Positions 26,749-35,307 of a stretch of DNA of 64,000 nt are shown one piece after another. Position 1 is the stretch's first letter; every line of letters begins with the position of its first letter. The stretch spans positions 1 through 64,000 of the forward strand of contig CAKVOK010000001.1 of the NCBI GenBank assembly GCA_934792465.1. The letters are read 5' to 3'. The notes under the pieces were generated by a model. It had not been told where the DNA came from and did no database searches. It saw only the letters and a list, made by a program, of their open reading frames with translations. The position numbers were made by a program, and so were the translations under genes. This stretch comes from an uncultured Clostridia bacterium (GTDB taxonomy: Bacteria > Bacillota > Clostridia > RUG12999).

Positions 26749-27064
26749 ATACCAATACCTCCATATCCTTAATACAGTCAAACATACCTTTTGCAAATCC
26801 GCTGTCGGTTATGGCTATAACGGATTTTTCTTTCAGCCCGACGGCTTCGCCGAGTTCAAATTTATCACTGCAAAATATATATCCGGCATTCTGTCTTTCG
26901 CATAGATTAACGAATTTCGATTTTGTACTTTCGCCCGAATTTTCGGCTATAATCACAAGACAGCTTTTATTATGTTTTATGGCCTTTTCGGCAGCACCCG
27001 CACCGAGTGCACATTTGCCCGCATTGCGTGCCAGCCCCAAAAGCCTTTTCATCTTATCATTCAT
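26726..27064 (-). CDS. ylxQ: L7Ae-family ribosomal protein YlxQ
   Basis: 112 residues with the L7Ae/L30e RNA-binding fold: LLGLARNAGKCALGAGAAEKAI, then LVIIAENSGESTKSKF and the ALGKxSVIAITD-like region EKSVIAITDSGFAKGM. It is thought to bind kink-turn RNA; its exact role is not settled. Position between ylxR and infB is conserved in Bacillota. It overlaps infB by 23 bases and the end of ylxR by eight. Confidence 0.9.
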   Translation of the reverse strand: MNDKMKRLLGLARNAGKCALGAGAAEKAIKHNKSCLVIIAENSGESTKSKFVNLCERQNAGYIFCSDKFELGEAVGLKEKSVIAITDSGFAKGMFDCIKDMEVLVYDKNQNQ

Positions 27065-27326
27065 TTATATACTCCTTAAGAGAATTGTATATTTCGCGGG
27101 AAACGTTTTTCTTGAAGGCACGCGCCGCTCTGTGCTGCTTTTCGGCAAGCAAAATACATTCTTCCGATTTGCATACGTAACAGCCTCTGCCGGGAAGATT
27201 CCCGTTTATGTCGAGCCGAACATCTCCGTCTTTTGACAGTACAATTCGCAAAAGCTCTGATTTTTCATGCATTTTTGAGCATGAAATACATTTTCTCAAA
27301 GGAATATGTTTTTCGTTACTCTTCAT
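27057..27326 (-). CDS. rnpM: RNase P modulator RnpM (YlxR)
   Basis: 89 residues. The YlxR signature is complete: PLRKCISCSKM near the N-terminus, then DINGNLPGRGCYVCKSEECI. The family was recently linked to binding the RNase P RNA and modulating its activity. The ATG at 27326 overlaps the nusA stop by 11 bases, suggesting coupling; an earlier in-frame start at 27344 is possible. It lies between nusA and ylxQ as usual. Confidence 0.9.
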   Translation of the reverse strand: MKSNEKHIPLRKCISCSKMHEKSELLRIVLSKDGDVRLDINGNLPGRGCYVCKSEECILLAEKQHRAARAFKKNVSREIYNSLKEYINE

Positions 27327-28491
27327 CGGAAACGCTTTCTTCATCCGAAGCGGGTTCTTCGTCCGTTTCCGTGTCCGCAGCGGCTGCCGCAGAGCTTCTT
27401 ATATCTATTTTCCAAGCTGTCAGACGTGCCGCAAGCTTAGCGTTAAGTCCTTCTTTACCTATTGCGAGAGAGAGCTGGGATTCGTCTACTATAACGCTTG
27501 CTTCTTTGGCGTCCGGGTCTGTTTCACTGCCTACGGTAACACTTACAACGTTTGCCGGAGCAAGTGCCGCAGCAATGTATTCCGCCGGGTTTTCACTGTA
27601 TTTTATTATATCGACTTTTTCACCGCCGAGTTCGGCAACAACGGCGTTTACTCTGCCGCCTTTGTTTCCTACGCATGAACCTACAGGGTCAACGTTTTCG
27701 TCGTGTGAAAGCACCGCAATTTTGCTTCTTATGCCGGCTTCTCTCGCAACGGACATAATCTCTACAATTCCGTCCTGGATTTCCGGAACTTCACGTGTGA
27801 AGAGCTTTGCAACAAAATCGTGATGAGAACGTGAAACCTGTATGTAAGGTCCTCTCGGCGTGTTGCTTATATCAACGATGTAAAGCATCATTTTTTTGCC
27901 GTGTACATAAGGTTCGAGATATACCTGACCTTTTGAAGGCAGCACGGCTTCCGCTTTGCCGTTTTCGATTTTGAAAATAACGTTGTAACGAGGTTTCGAC
28001 GGAGCTTTCTGCTCTTCGCCCGGACGGAGCCTCGGCTCTACTTTTTCCACTCTGTCGACTATACCGAGCGTTATATCTCCGGCTTTTATGTTAAATTCTT
28101 TGAGCATCTGCTCACGCTCTGCCTCTCTTATTTTTTGCAGAATTATCTGTTTTGCCGTCTGTGCGGCTATTCTTGTAAAATCTTTTGGGATAATCTCAAC
28201 GTCCACATAATCTCCGACCTGTGCGTCTTTTTTGATTTTTCTTGCTTCGTCGATAAGTATTTCGTTGCTTTCGGCGAGGTCGCCTATATTTTCAACGACG
28301 ATACGTCTTGAAATTACGGTAACTGCTCCTGTGTTTCTGTCGAGTCTTACTTCCGCATTTTCTTTGTATTCTTTGTAGTTTTTCTTGTATGCGTGGCAGA
28401 GCGCACCCTCAAGAGCTTCGATTACATATTCTTTTTGTATGCCTTTTTCTTTTTCGAGCAAATCAAGGCTTTCGAACAATTCGTTTTTCAT
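27316..28491 (-). CDS. nusA: Transcription termination/antitermination protein NusA
   Basis: Binds RNA polymerase and nascent RNA, controlling pausing and termination. About 391 residues from ATG 28491 (start MKNELFESLDLLEKEKG). An N-terminal RNAP-binding domain, S1 domain, and two KH domains with GIRSKIAVLSHDENVDPVGSCVG-type and VGNKGGRVNAVV segments are present. The tail is acidic (repeated DEE/SVSDEE), and there are no AR repeats, as in other Bacillota. The leader between rimP and nusA contains the kissing-loop element whose 3' hairpin abuts the ribosome site. Confidence 0.96.
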   Translation of the reverse strand: MKNELFESLDLLEKEKGIQKEYVIEALEGALCHAYKKNYKEYKENAEVRLDRNTGAVTVISRRIVVENIGDLAESNEILIDEARKIKKDAQVGDYVDVEIIPKDFTRIAAQTAKQIILQKIREAEREQMLKEFNIKAGDITLGIVDRVEKVEPRLRPGEEQKAPSKPRYNVIFKIENGKAEAVLPSKGQVYLEPYVHGKKMMLYIVDISNTPRGPYIQVSRSHHDFVAKLFTREVPEIQDGIVEIMSVAREAGIRSKIAVLSHDENVDPVGSCVGNKGGRVNAVVAELGGEKVDIIKYSENPAEYIAAALAPANVVSVTVGSETDPDAKEASVIVDESQLSLAIGKEGLNAKLAARLTAWKIDIRSSAAAAADTETDEEPASDEESVSDEE

Positions 28492-28503
28492 GATAGTAAA
28501 TCT

Positions 28504-28580
28504 CTCCGTTCCGCCGCCCTGCACCGGCATATTAAAAATTATATATTTCTCTTATCCGCAGGGATTGGAATGATAAGAGA
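28504..28580 (-). promoter_or_regulatory. Structured kissing-loop leader before nusA (copy 2)
   Basis: Minus strand. P1 is TCTCTTATC (28580-28572) with GATAAGAGA (28556-28548), nine perfect pairs. Its loop carries CCCTGC (28563-28558). P2 is GCCG (28528-28525) with CGGC (28516-28513), loop GTGCAGGG. GCAGGG (28522-28517) is complementary to CCCTGC, six pairs. GGAACGGAG follows at once, with the ATG 12 bases after the last GGAG base. Where the metQ copy has a C-A mismatch in P1, this copy has a T-A pair. Confidence 0.78.
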
Positions 28581-28619
28581 TTTTATGAGCATCGCCGCAG
28601 CGGGCGAATACGCTTTGGG

Positions 28620-29075
28620 TTAAAAATCGTAATGCAGATGAACGTCCGCAATGTCGTTTTTGCCGAATGTTATATTTCCGGATTTGACAACTATGGTAAT
28701 ATCTCCGCCGTTGTATTCCGCAAGCTCGCCGGTGTATTTTTTCGCACCGCCCACAGGCTTGTAAAGGCTTACGTCTATCGGGAATCCGAGATATTTTTCA
28801 AAATGCCACGGCAGCGAAAGCTTTCTTTCGATTCCGGGAGAAGAAATTTCAAGAAAATAATTTTCTTTTATGGGGTCTGCTTCGTCCAAAATATCGCTCA
28901 GACTTCTGCTTATCAGCTCGCACTCATCGACTGTTATGCCCTCGTCCTTGTCGGCGAATACACGCAAATACCTGCTAAGACCCTCTTTTACAAATTCGAC
29001 ATTGTAAATATAGCAGCCGTATTCGGCAGCTATAGGCTCTGCAAGCTCATATACCGTTTTTTCTGTTTTATTCAT
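28620..29075 (-). CDS. rimP: Ribosome maturation factor RimP
   Basis: Needed for 30S subunit assembly. 151 residues with VYELAEPIAAEYGCYIYNVEFVKEGLSRYLRVF at the start (shown in part), DECELISRSLSD and NYFLEISSPGIERKL, the family signature. It is the first gene of the rimP-nusA-rnpM-ylxQ-infB-rbfA-nrnA-truB operon. GGGG is the ribosome site. A hairpin with a T-run lies in its leader. Confidence 0.95.
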   Translation of the reverse strand: MNKTEKTVYELAEPIAAEYGCYIYNVEFVKEGLSRYLRVFADKDEGITVDECELISRSLSDILDEADPIKENYFLEISSPGIERKLSLPWHFEKYLGFPIDVSLYKPVGGAKKYTGELAEYNGGDITIVVKSGNITFGKNDIADVHLHYDF

Positions 29076-29092
29076 AAACTGCCCCTTTCAAC

Positions 29093-29121
29093 AAAAATGA
29101 GCGGATTTTTCAACCCACTCA
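29093..29121 (-). terminator. Possible attenuator in the rimP leader
   Basis: On the minus strand TGAGTGG (29121-29115) pairs with CCGCTCA (29104-29098) and TTTTT follows. It lies between the promoter and rimP, so partial termination could tune the whole operon. The stem is short. Confidence 0.45.
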
Positions 29122-29142
29122 CCATTTCATTACACTAATAAT

Positions 29143-29171
29143 ATTATACCACACATTTCAAATAAATGCAA
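29143..29171 (-). promoter_or_regulatory. Promoter of the rimP-truB operon
   Basis: Minus strand TTGCAT (29171-29166), 17 bases, TATAAT (29148-29143), preceded by TGTGG. Confidence 0.75.
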
Positions 29172-29200
29172 TACTTTTTTTGAATTTTTTTCAAAAATCA

Positions 29201-29950
29201 TTACAAAATCTTCAAATCATGGTATTTTTGCTGATAATTTTGTGCTTCCTTGCTGTCGCATACCATACAATCAATGTCCGAAAGGCTGCATTGATAGTAT
29301 GAAGATATTGTATTCAGCTTTGAGCTGTCGCAGAGAAACATTTTTTTGTCCGCATTTCCGAGCATAATTTTCCGAAGCTCCGTTTCGTTGTAATGTACAT
29401 CATAAATTTTGCCGTCCGGTGTAAGCGAACGTGCCGAAAAGACGCACCAGTCCGCATGAACGTTTCCGAAGGTTCTCTCTGCAATAGGTCCTACAAGCGC
29501 ATATCTGTTCGGTGCTGTCTGAATACCGCCGCTGCACATTACGTTTATGCCGCTTTGCGTCATAAGACTTAATACCTCGATATTGTTTGTAATTATGGTA
29601 ATACCTTTAAGATGAAGCAATTCTTTTGCAAAGAAAGAACAGCTTGAAGATGGGTCTATGAATATTGTGTCCCCCTCGCGGATAAGGGCGGCGGCTTTTT
29701 TGGCGATTATGCTTTTCTGCCCGGAATTTTTGTTTATCCTTATAGGATATGCCACCAGCGTGGAATTGTGGTTGGAAAGCTCCGCTCTGCCGTAGCTTCT
29801 GTTTACAAGCCCGGCATTTTCAAGTACTTCAAGGTCACGTCTTACGCTCGAATAGCTCGAAAAAGTTTTTTTTGCAAGCTCTGCGGTTGTTGTATATTTG
29901 TTTTCCTGCAAAATTTCGAGAATCAGTTCCTGTCTTTCGCTTTTCAGCAT
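29201..29950 (-). CDS. DeoR-family transcriptional regulator
   Basis: 249 residues from the ATG behind GGAGGGA. The N-terminal winged helix has QELILEILQENKYTTTAELA and SSVRRDLEVLENAGL; the DeoRC sugar-phosphate-sensing domain has DTIFIDPSSSCSFFAKEL and ITIITNNIEVL. Such proteins repress sugar or polyol operons and are released by a phosphorylated intermediate. It is divergent from the glycerol-1-phosphate dehydrogenase operon, and a perfect inverted repeat lies between them, so it probably controls that operon and itself. The ligand could be glycerol phosphate; this is inference. Confidence 0.9.
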   Translation of the reverse strand: MLKSERQELILEILQENKYTTTAELAKKTFSSYSSVRRDLEVLENAGLVNRSYGRAELSNHNSTLVAYPIRINKNSGQKSIIAKKAAALIREGDTIFIDPSSSCSFFAKELLHLKGITIITNNIEVLSLMTQSGINVMCSGGIQTAPNRYALVGPIAERTFGNVHADWCVFSARSLTPDGKIYDVHYNETELRKIMLGNADKKMFLCDSSKLNTISSYYQCSLSDIDCMVCDSKEAQNYQQKYHDLKIL

Positions 29951-29966
29951 TTTTATCCCTCCGATA

Positions 29967-29997
29967 ATTTTGCACATTTTTGAACAATGTGCAAAAT
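29967..29997. promoter_or_regulatory. Perfect 12-7-12 inverted repeat, probable DeoR operator
   Basis: ATTTTGCACATT (29967-29978) and AATGTGCAAAAT (29986-29997) are exact inverted copies around seven bases. It lies 17 bases before the deoR start and 34 bases before the -35 box of the opposite operon. Confidence 0.65.
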
Positions 29998-30030
29998 ATT
30001 TATGATTATTTGCCTTATTTAGATTATTGC

Positions 30031-30060
30031 TTGAAATGTATTGTGCTTATATTATATAAT
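30031..30060 (+). promoter_or_regulatory. Promoter of the glycerol-1-phosphate operon
   Basis: TTGAAA (30031-30036), 18 bases, TATAAT (30055-30060). Confidence 0.7.
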
Positions 30061-30127
30061 AAAATTAATAAAATTGTCAAGATAAATTAATCAAAAATAT
30101 TTAAAATTATTCAGAAGGAGGTACATG

Positions 30128-31393
30128 ATGAACATATCGGATTTGTTAAAGGGGCATAAATGTGTATGCGGCAGAACGCATACCTGCGGCATAAAACAGG
30201 CAGTTATCGAGGCCGGAGCGATAAACTCGGTATACAGCCTGGCGGCGGAATATAAGAAAATCGTTCTGGTAGCGGACAAAAATACATACGAGGTATGCGG
30301 CAAAAAAATTTCAGCACTTTTAAAGGAAAAGCTTCAATGCGAGATTGTATTCGAGGATTCCCTGCTTATACCGAACGAAGCTGCGGCCGAACGGCTTAAC
30401 AATGCCGTTTCCGAAGAAACCGATTTGATTTTCGGAGTAGGGTCGGGAGTAATCCAGGATTTGTGCAAATACGTAAGCTTTCGCAGGGGATTGCCGTATT
30501 ATATAGCGGCTACGGCACCATCAATGGACGGCTACGCTTCAAGCGGCGCTGCGATGATTATGGGTAATATGAAGGTAACGTATAACGCACACGTTCCGCA
30601 GGTGATAATCGCCGACACGGATATTCTGAAAGACGCTCCCATGGAGATGATACAGTCCGGCTACGGCGACATTATCGGCAAACTTTCGTGTCTGAACGAC
30701 TGGCGTTTGGCGGCGGCAGTCAATAACGAATATTTCTGTCAATATATCTATGATTTGACGATGCAGATGACGGACAGCATAAAAGATGACGGGCAGCTTC
30801 TGCGGCAGCGGAATCCGGATGCCGTAAAGAGGCTTACGGAGGCGCTTATAGGAGTAGGTATAGCCATGGCATATGCCGGAAATTCAAGGCCGGCATCCGG
30901 CAGCGAGCATCATTTGTCGCATTTCTTTGAAATTACGGGAATTATAAATAACCGGCCGTATTTCATGCACGGAACGGACGTTGCCTTTTCGACTGTATAT
31001 ACGTGCCGTATGCGTGAGGAAATATTAGCTGTGGATATACCGGAGCAGACAGAAAAATTCGACCGTGCGGATTGGGAAAAAAAGATACGTTCCGTATACG
31101 GCATCGCTGCAGACGGGGTTATCGGGCTTCAGGACAAAGCCGGTGTATATAATGAAAACAAAATTGCCGTATACAAGGAAAAATGGCATGAAATAAGAGA
31201 GATATTGCAGGACTGCCCGTCTGCCGAAGAGATTGTAAGTTATCTTGGCAGTGTAGGACTTGATATTTCGGAATTTGAAAAAATGTACGGAAAACAAAAG
31301 CTCGAAAATGCAAAATGGTTTGCCAAAGATTTAAAAGACCGATACACCGTATTGTGGCTGTATTACTCTCTTTTTTATCACACGAAAGTATGA
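30128..31393 (+). CDS. egsA: sn-Glycerol-1-phosphate dehydrogenase (EgsA/AraM type)
   Basis: Interconverts dihydroxyacetone phosphate and sn-glycerol-1-phosphate with NAD(P)H. 421 residues of the iron-type alcohol dehydrogenase/glycerol dehydrogenase fold: GVGSGVIQDLCKYVSFRRGLP for the nucleotide site, TAPSMDGYASSGAAM typical of G1PDH, and metal ligands in SGYGDIIGKL (Asp), SEHHLSHFFE and the HG segment FMHGTDVAF. The second of two adjacent ATGs fits the GGAGG spacing better. First gene of an operon with a phosphatase and a GlpABC-like trio. G1P is the archaeal lipid enantiomer; bacterial AraM makes it for minor ether lipids. Confidence 0.88.
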   Translation: MNISDLLKGHKCVCGRTHTCGIKQAVIEAGAINSVYSLAAEYKKIVLVADKNTYEVCGKKISALLKEKLQCEIVFEDSLLIPNEAAAERLNNAVSEETDLIFGVGSGVIQDLCKYVSFRRGLPYYIAATAPSMDGYASSGAAMIMGNMKVTYNAHVPQVIIADTDILKDAPMEMIQSGYGDIIGKLSCLNDWRLAAAVNNEYFCQYIYDLTMQMTDSIKDDGQLLRQRNPDAVKRLTEALIGVGIAMAYAGNSRPASGSEHHLSHFFEITGIINNRPYFMHGTDVAFSTVYTCRMREEILAVDIPEQTEKFDRADWEKKIRSVYGIAADGVIGLQDKAGVYNENKIAVYKEKWHEIREILQDCPSAEEIVSYLGSVGLDISEFEKMYGKQKLENAKWFAKDLKDRYTVLWLYYSLFYHTKV

Positions 31394-31403
31394 GGTGAGC
31401 AAT

Positions 31404-32207
31404 ATGAAAAAATTAAATCAATTTAAATTATATCTTCTTGATATGGACGGTACGATATATCTTGACAACTGTCTTTTCGACGGCACAAAGGATTTTCTCA
31501 AATATATAAAGGGCATAGGTGGAAGATATATTTTTCTGACGAACAATTCGTCAAAAAGCGTAGATAAATACATTGATAAGCTTAACGGCATGGGGATAGC
31601 TGCCGAAAGAAACGATTTTCTCACGTCAACAGACGCAACAATCGGTTATCTGAAAAAATGCGGTTTCCGCAGGATATACGCTTTCGGAACGGAATCTTTC
31701 AAAGAACAGCTGAAACAATCGGGACTGAATATTACAGACGGGCTTTCGGAGGATATTGACTGCCTTTGTATGGGATACGATACGGAGCTGACTTATAAGA
31801 AGCTGGAGGACGCCTGCATATTGTTAAAAAAAGATATTGCATACGTAGCGACAAATCCGGACTGGGTTTGTCCCACATGGTACGGATATGCGCCGGACTG
31901 CGGTTCGGTAAGCGAAATGCTCGCACGTGCTACGGGGAAAAGACCGAAATTCATCGGCAAGCCCGAACCTGCCATGGCAGAACTCGCTATGCAGATGACG
32001 GGTTTTGGCAAATCCGAAACGGCTATCATGGGCGACAGACTTTATACGGACATTGCCTGCGGCGTAAACGCCGGGATAGGCACGATATTCGTATTAAGCG
32101 GTGAGGGAACGAAAGCAGATATAGAAAAATACGGCATTGCGCCGGATTATATATTTGATAACATAAGAGAATTATACAATTCTATCGCATCGGAGGAGGA
32201 AAATTGA
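31404..32207 (+). CDS. HAD-IIA phosphatase, NagD-like
   Basis: 267 residues. Motif I LLDMDGTIYLDN, motif II LTNNSSKS, the C2A cap with TNPDWVCPTWYGYAPDCG, KPEPAMAELAMQM and motif IV MGDRLYTDIACGVNAGIGTIFVLSGE are those of the NagD/glycerol-phosphate/4-nitrophenylphosphatase group. Being coupled to a G1P dehydrogenase, it may release glycerol from a glycerol phosphate; other sugar phosphates are possible. Start ATG 31404 follows AGGTGA. Its stop shares a base with the next ATG. Confidence 0.87.
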   Translation: MKKLNQFKLYLLDMDGTIYLDNCLFDGTKDFLKYIKGIGGRYIFLTNNSSKSVDKYIDKLNGMGIAAERNDFLTSTDATIGYLKKCGFRRIYAFGTESFKEQLKQSGLNITDGLSEDIDCLCMGYDTELTYKKLEDACILLKKDIAYVATNPDWVCPTWYGYAPDCGSVSEMLARATGKRPKFIGKPEPAMAELAMQMTGFGKSETAIMGDRLYTDIACGVNAGIGTIFVLSGEGTKADIEKYGIAPDYIFDNIRELYNSIASEEEN

Positions 32208-33649
32208 TGTATGATGTAGCAATAATAGGCGGCGGAGTTGTCGGCGGTATGCTTGCAAGAACTCTTTCCGCATACAGGCTGAAACTTTGTGTTCTCGAAA
32301 AAGAAAATGATGTTGCAATGGGGGCGAGCAAAGCAAATTCCGCCATTGTACACGCAGGATTTGACGCAGAACCGGGAACGCTTAAAGCAAAGCTGAATGT
32401 CAGGGGCTCAGAAATGATGGAGCAGACTGCGAAAGAGCTTGGCGTAAAATATAAAAGAAACGGGTCGCTTGTCGTAGGCTTCAATGATGATGACAAAAAG
32501 ACAATAGAGAGTTTGTATGAAAGAGGAGTAAAAAACGGCGTAAAGAATCTTTCTATATTAAGCGGTGAGGAATTGCACAGGATAGAACCGAATATTTCGC
32601 CGAATGCCGTCTGTGCGCTGAATGCTCCGAGCGGTGCGATTATATGCCCGTATGAGCTTACAATAGCCGCTGTCGGCAATGCCATGGACAACGGAGCGGA
32701 GCTGAAAGTGAATTTTGAGGTTTCGGAAATCAAAAGCTGCGGTGAGGGGTACGAAATTATTTCATCAAACGGTGATAAAATCACTGCACGGTACGTTGTG
32801 AACGCAGCCGGAGTAAATTCGGATGCCGTTGCGGATATGGCAGGGGAGAACGATATACATATTCACCCCAGGCGGGGCGAATACGTGTTGCTCGACAAAA
32901 CGAACGGAAGCATAGTTTCTCATACGATATTCAGAACACCGTCCGCCATGGGAAAAGGTATTCTCGTAACGCCTACCGTGGACGGAAATCTTCTTCTCGG
33001 ACCTACTGCGGAGGATATTAAAGACAAGAACGACACGGCAACAACGGCAGCGGGACTTTCCACCGTACTCAAAAATTGTACGGAAACGACAAAGGGAATA
33101 AATCTGCGTGATACCATAACGTCGTTTTGCGGCTTGAGAGCGGTTGGCAACACAGGCGATTTCATAATAAATTCAACGAGCAGACATTTCATCAATGCCG
33201 CCGGAATCGAATCCCCGGGACTCAGCGCTTCGCCGGCAATCGCCGAATATATAACGGATATGCTGAAAGAACAGGGCTTGAAGCTTGTAAAAAACGAAAA
33301 ATTCAGTCCGATACGAAAACCGGCGCATTATTTCAGAGAGGCGAGCGTTTCTGAAAAGAATAAAATCATATCAGAAAACGGTGCATACGGCAGAATAATA
33401 TGCCGTTGTGAGGGTGTTTCCGAGGGTGAAATCAGAGAAGCGGTGAGAACCAATCCTCCGGCACGTGACCTTGACGGTGTAAAGCGCAGAACGAGAGCGC
33501 AAATGGGCAGATGCCAGGGTGGATTTTGTATGCCTTATGTTATGCAGATTCTTTCTGAAGAACTCGGCATAACGTATGAAAGAATAACGAAAAACGGAGG
33601 AAATTCGAGAGCGGTTGTCGGAAAAACAAAGGAGGAACAAAGCATATGA
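32207..33649 (+). CDS. FAD-dependent glycerol-3-phosphate dehydrogenase-like oxidoreductase with BFD [2Fe-2S] tail
   Basis: 480 residues. The DAO-type FAD domain begins YDVAIIGGGVVGGMLARTLS, with a KANSAIVHAGFDAEPGTLKA segment as in GlpA and L-2-hydroxyglutarate oxidase. A C-terminal BFD-like domain (about 390-450) has four cysteines, CRCEG and RCQGGFC, expected to bind a [2Fe-2S] cluster. In Bacillota this protein is the first of a trio with a second flavoprotein and a DUF1667 protein, acting as an anaerobic G3P dehydrogenase. TGATG overlap with the previous gene and ATGA overlap with the next show tight coupling. The actual substrate here might be G1P-linked. Confidence 0.88.
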   Translation: MYDVAIIGGGVVGGMLARTLSAYRLKLCVLEKENDVAMGASKANSAIVHAGFDAEPGTLKAKLNVRGSEMMEQTAKELGVKYKRNGSLVVGFNDDDKKTIESLYERGVKNGVKNLSILSGEELHRIEPNISPNAVCALNAPSGAIICPYELTIAAVGNAMDNGAELKVNFEVSEIKSCGEGYEIISSNGDKITARYVVNAAGVNSDAVADMAGENDIHIHPRRGEYVLLDKTNGSIVSHTIFRTPSAMGKGILVTPTVDGNLLLGPTAEDIKDKNDTATTAAGLSTVLKNCTETTKGINLRDTITSFCGLRAVGNTGDFIINSTSRHFINAAGIESPGLSASPAIAEYITDMLKEQGLKLVKNEKFSPIRKPAHYFREASVSEKNKIISENGAYGRIICRCEGVSEGEIREAVRTNPPARDLDGVKRRTRAQMGRCQGGFCMPYVMQILSEELGITYERITKNGGNSRAVVGKTKEEQSI

Positions 33650-34881
33650 CAGAACTTGTAATAATAGGCGGCGGTCCTGCCGGAATGAGTGCCGCAGTTT
33701 CGGCATATGAAAACGGTATAAAAGACATACTTATTCTCGAACGTGACGAGCATCTCGGCGGCATACTTCAGCAGTGCATACACAACGGATTCGGGCTGCA
33801 CAGATTCGGCGAAGAGCTTACCGGACCGGAATATGCGTGGCGATACGAAAAACGTGTAAGGGAACTTAATATTCCGTTTAAGCTTAATACCATGGTGCTT
33901 GATATTGCGGAGGATAAGACGATAACGGCGGTAAATTCCGAGGACGGTATATTTACGATAAATGCAAAGGCGATAATTCTTGCCATGGGATGCCGTGAAC
34001 GTCCGAGAGGTGCACTTAATATAGCAGGGACACGTCCGGCAGGCGTATACAGTGCCGGAACGGCACAAAAGCTTTTGAATATGAAAGGATATATGCCTGG
34101 GAAAAAGGTCGTAATACTGGGTTCGGGAGATATAGGACTTATCATGGCAAGACGAATGTCGCTGGAGGGTGCGGAGGTAAAGGCGGTATGCGAGCTTATG
34201 CCTTATTCCGGCGGCCTTGCGAGAAATATAGAACAATGTCTGCACGATTTTGATATTCCGTTGCTGCTGCGCCATACGGTTGTAAAAATTCATGGAAAAG
34301 AACGTGTGGAGGGCGTGACGATAGCCAAGGTGGACGAGCATAATAAGCCGATAAGCGATACAATGCAGTTTATAGAATGTGATACGCTTCTCCTTTCCGT
34401 TGGACTTATCCCCGAAAATGAACTGACGAAGTCCGCCGGGATAAGCATGAGCCGAGTTACAAACGGTGCGGAAGTTACACAGACGAGAGAAACCTCGCTT
34501 TCGGGAATTTTTGCCTGCGGAAACGTTCTGCACGTCCACGACCTCGTGGACTATGTTTCGGAGGAAGCGGAGATTGCGGGAAAAAGTGCGGCAATGTATA
34601 TAAAGGGAGAAATGCACAACAACGTTAATATCCCGATTTACACGGATGGGAAAATACGCTACACCGTACCGCAGAGGATAACGGAGGAAAAAGACACAAA
34701 GGTATTTTTCAGAGTTTCAAATGTGTATGAAAATGCAACAATAAAGGTTTGCAGCGGTGATGAAGTAATATTCAAAACGAAAAAGCCGAAGATTGCGCCC
34801 GGGGAAATGCAATGCATAACTCTTAAGGCAGATCTGATAAAATCGGCGAAAGAATTAAGCTTCGGATTGGAGATTATATGA
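33646..34881 (+). CDS. NAD(P)/FAD-dependent oxidoreductase, GlpB-like partner
   Basis: 411 residues of the pyridine nucleotide-disulfide oxidoreductase fold. First Rossmann motif VIIGGGPAGMSAAVSAYENG; then GCRERPRGALNIAGTRPAGVYSAG and second Rossmann motif VVILGSGDIGLIMARRM; FACGNVLHVHDLVDYVS precedes the FAD C-terminal motif. There is no CxxC redox pair in the usual place. It probably passes electrons between the BFD-flavoprotein and a carrier. Overlaps the gene before by four bases. Confidence 0.87.
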   Translation: MTELVIIGGGPAGMSAAVSAYENGIKDILILERDEHLGGILQQCIHNGFGLHRFGEELTGPEYAWRYEKRVRELNIPFKLNTMVLDIAEDKTITAVNSEDGIFTINAKAIILAMGCRERPRGALNIAGTRPAGVYSAGTAQKLLNMKGYMPGKKVVILGSGDIGLIMARRMSLEGAEVKAVCELMPYSGGLARNIEQCLHDFDIPLLLRHTVVKIHGKERVEGVTIAKVDEHNKPISDTMQFIECDTLLLSVGLIPENELTKSAGISMSRVTNGAEVTQTRETSLSGIFACGNVLHVHDLVDYVSEEAEIAGKSAAMYIKGEMHNNVNIPIYTDGKIRYTVPQRITEEKDTKVFFRVSNVYENATIKVCSGDEVIFKTKKPKIAPGEMQCITLKADLIKSAKELSFGLEII

Positions 34882-34882
34882 T

Positions 34883-35233
34883 ATGAAAACAAGAGAATTG
34901 ACCTGTATTATATGCCCGAAAGGCTGTTCGCTGAAAGCGGAGCTCGGCGACGGCGGCGAAGTATTGTCCGTGTCGGGCAATAGCTGCAAAAGGGGTGCGG
35001 AATATGCCGTTGCCGAATGTACAAATCCGATGCGCACCGTCACATCGACAATGCGCTGTTCGGACGGCAGCGTAGTTCCCGTGAAAACCTCCGTGCCGAT
35101 ACCGAAATCGGATGTTTACGAATGTATGAAGCTTATAAACAAAGGCGTTGCAAAGCTGCCGGTTCATATAGGTGATGTTGTCATACCCGATGTATTCGGA
35201 AGTAATATCGTTATCACGGCAAACAAAGAGTGA
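34883..35233 (+). CDS. DUF1667 protein, GlpC-like small subunit
   Basis: 116 residues. Four conserved cysteines are grouped as CIICPKGCSL (CxxCxxxC) and SCKRGAEYAVAECTNPMRT, then PVKTSVPIPK. DUF1667 proteins always accompany the two flavoproteins above; metal or Fe-S binding is likely but not proven. It starts one base after the stop of the upstream gene. It is the last gene of the operon and a strong terminator follows. Confidence 0.87.
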   Translation: MKTRELTCIICPKGCSLKAELGDGGEVLSVSGNSCKRGAEYAVAECTNPMRTVTSTMRCSDGSVVPVKTSVPIPKSDVYECMKLINKGVAKLPVHIGDVVIPDVFGSNIVITANKE

Positions 35234-35253
35234 ATCAGCGAATTATATAAAAA

Positions 35254-35296
35254 GAGAGAGCGTTGCAAAATGAAATCGTTTTGCAACACTCTCTCA
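35254..35296. terminator. Bidirectional terminator between convergent operons
   Basis: GAGAGAG.GTTGCAAAA pairs with TTTTGCAAC.CTCTCTC around eight bases. The core GTTGC..TTTTGCAAC resembles the terminator at 47391-47437. Confidence 0.85.
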
Positions 35297-35307
35297 ACTT
35301 ATAATAT

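Noticed and set aside
33535..34617. Long open frame on the minus strand opposite the flavoprotein genes
   Set aside because: A shadow of the GlpA/GlpB-like genes; same odd composition and no motif.
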